A DNA stretch of 64,000 nucleotides from Roseibium polysiphoniae (GTDB taxonomy: Bacteria > Pseudomonadota > Alphaproteobacteria > Rhizobiales > Stappiaceae). The DNA lies in the NCBI RefSeq assembly GCF_014842925.1, contig NZ_JACYXJ010000002.1, positions 434,001 to 498,000 on the forward strand. The letters are read 5' to 3'. Positions 62,846 through 64,000 of the stretch are shown here, piece after piece. The notes under the pieces were generated by a model. It did no database searches. It was not told the DNA's origin and saw nothing but the letters and a program-made list of their open reading frames with translations. The position numbers were made by a program, and so were the translations under genes. How positions within the stretch are numbered: position 1 is the stretch's first letter; each line of letters begins with the position of its first letter.

Positions 62846-64000
62846 CTATTCCGCTGCTGCAACGGGTTGTTTTTGTCCAAGCGTACCGATGTAGGTGCGC
62901 CAGCTCTTCAGGTGCGTGATGTTCTCGGCCCCATCGGTTCCGGCGGCTTCGCAAATGAAGCCCTGAACCGATCGACCATCGGCCAGTTCGACTGTTCCAA
63001 GTCCAAGTGGCCCAGGAATGCTTGCAAGAAAACTGCCAACCTGGCTCAGGGGGAGCGCCCAGATTTCCAGGTCTATTTCTCCGCCCGACCCGTCTTTGCT
63101 GCGTACGAGGCCAGGCCTCTTGGGCGGACCGCCCGCCAGCGCGTAGAATGAATAGGCTTCGCTGGTGGCGGCCGTTTCGAGAAAGCGTGCGCCACGGGAG
63201 GTGAGCTCATGATTGAGCGCCATGCCCGACATGTGGGCGCCGCAGACGGCAAGAGCGAGCTCGCCTGCCGTTGCCCCGGGCACGAGATCTGTTGATTTGG
63301 GCAAGGCCCAGCCAGTCGCGCCGAGCGTGTGGGGCGCAGCTTGCTCTAGCCTTGATCCGAGGGCGGCGAGGAAGCCGTCGCGCCCTGCGGCTGCAAGCAA
63401 TGTCACGTTGGCGGGGCGGCCGTCTGAGCGTGGCGCGACCGGAACGGCCAGGCCGCACATGTCGAGCAGATTGACGAAGTTGGTATATGTGCCGTTTCGC
63501 GAATTGGGGCCAATGGGATCTGCGTCCAGGTCGGCGACGGAATAGAAGGTCGGCATGGTCGGCACGCACAGCAGATCGACCGATTGCATCACCGGTTCTG
63601 TCTTGCGGGCCAGTTCCTTCAGCCGGTAGATCCCGCGGAAAGCGTCGGTTGCTGACAGTTTCAACGCGGCACCCACCACCTGCCGCGTCACCGGATGGAC
63701 GACCTCCGGCGTGTTGCGCATCAGGTCCTCGAGAACCGTGTGACGCTCAGCAACCCAGGCGCCTTCGTAGAGCATGAGGGCGACGTCATAAAAGGGCGTG
63801 AAGTCGACTTCGATGATGTCGGCGCCGTCATCTTTCAAAAGCGCAATCGTAGCGGCAAAGGATTGCGCCTGCGCCTCGTCTCCAAAGAACTCGATCGACG
63901 CAGCATCCGGGATGCCAATGCGCAACTTTGGCGGGACAGCAGAGAGGGGGGGAGCAGCTATTGCGCGCGAATAGGCATCCGCAGCGTCAAAGCCGGCAGC
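62846..64000 (-). CDS. atzF: Allophanate hydrolase (N-terminal part outside window)
   Basis: The 385 visible residues are the C-terminal portion of AtzF; the frame is open to the right edge. The first part is the end of an amidase-signature domain (PPKLRIGIPDAASIEFFGDE, LLCVPTMPTFYSVADLDADP, NFVNLLDMCGLAVPVAPRSD). The second is the allophanate-hydrolase C-terminal domain, ending in EIDLEIWALPLSQVGSFLAS, IPGPLGLGTVELADGRSVQG and FICEAAG. AtzF converts allophanate to ammonia and CO2 (via N-carboxycarbamate). It is the first visible gene of the minus operon and completes the route from biuret. The catalytic Ser-Ser-Lys residues lie beyond the window. Confidence 0.9.
   Translation of the reverse strand, partial: AAGFDAADAYSRAIAAPPLSAVPPKLRIGIPDAASIEFFGDEAQAQSFAATIALLKDDGADIIEVDFTPFYDVALMLYEGAWVAERHTVLEDLMRNTPEVVHPVTRQVVGAALKLSATDAFRGIYRLKELARKTEPVMQSVDLLCVPTMPTFYSVADLDADPIGPNSRNGTYTNFVNLLDMCGLAVPVAPRSDGRPANVTLLAAAGRDGFLAALGSRLEQAAPHTLGATGWALPKSTDLVPGATAGELALAVCGAHMSGMALNHELTSRGARFLETAATSEAYSFYALAGGPPKRPGLVRSKDGSGGEIDLEIWALPLSQVGSFLASIPGPLGLGTVELADGRSVQGFICEAAGTDGAENITHLKSWRTYIGTLGQKQPVAAAE

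Overview
The window looks like a chromosomal segment of an alphaproteobacterium of the Hyphomicrobiales, probably near Roseibium/Labrenzia/Stappia. The reasons are the gene order lpxI-lpxB-(GNAT)-gltA-gltX-comEC-lexA, a LexA whose operator is the alphaproteobacterial GTTC-N7-GTTC type, the use of LpxI rather than LpxH, and the abundance of ABC importers. The genus is an inference; the order-level placement is firmer.

Region 1 (1-8941) is core genome: the end of the lipid A operon (lpxI partial, lpxB), an acetyltransferase, convergent citrate synthase, glutamyl-tRNA synthetase, the DNA-uptake channel ComEC and the SOS repressor LexA with its promoter and SOS box.

Region 2 (about 8947-30582) is a decaying accessory island. 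It begins about 30 bp upstream of the lexA -35 box. Inverted end sequences starting TGTC bound it, and one end carries the early region of a Mu-like transposable element (CI-like repressor, small Ner-like regulator, frameshifted MuA-like transposase, MuB-like ATPase). Inside it an IS3-family element is split by a 3.7-kb insertion flanked by a 6-bp direct repeat. That insertion carries one gene of real interest: a fusion of a KdgT-type 2-keto-3-deoxygluconate permease with a complete-looking acetolactate decarboxylase, followed by a degenerate IS256-family transposase. Then come a TetR regulator and an RND tripartite efflux operon whose pump gene has a one-base deletion, a DUF1499 protein, an ABC-exporter fragment, a large Ig-repeat autotransporter with an internal signal-like segment, and an AraC-type regulator.

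Region 3 (30664-43329) is a catabolic locus. It has a polyamine/spermidine-type ABC importer (binding protein, ATPase, two permeases), a DAO-family FAD oxidase, a GMC oxidoreductase, a MocR regulator, a mandelate-racemase/enolase-family enzyme, an aldehyde dehydrogenase, a cupin and a GntR/FCD regulator. It probably imports and oxidises an amine or amino compound.

Region 4 (43357-64000) is a nitrogen-scavenging locus built from two converging operons. The plus-strand operon encodes a branched-chain-amino-acid-type importer, with LivM, LivG and LivF fused in one 838-residue protein, and two amidohydrolases. The minus-strand operon encodes allophanate hydrolase (partial), a 2-oxoglutarate/Fe(II) oxygenase, a BMP-type (nucleoside/purine-like) ABC importer, formamidase, biuret hydrolase, a second cysteine hydrolase, AtzG- and AtzE-like subunits, a 5-formyl-THF cyclo-ligase-like protein and an AtzH-like protein. 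Together these can dismantle small ureides (carboxybiuret, biuret, allophanate, formamide). No cyanuric acid hydrolase or other ring-opening enzyme is visible, so the initial substrate is open. Twin TTGCATGCAA palindromes upstream of the plus operon are a likely GntR/FCD operator.
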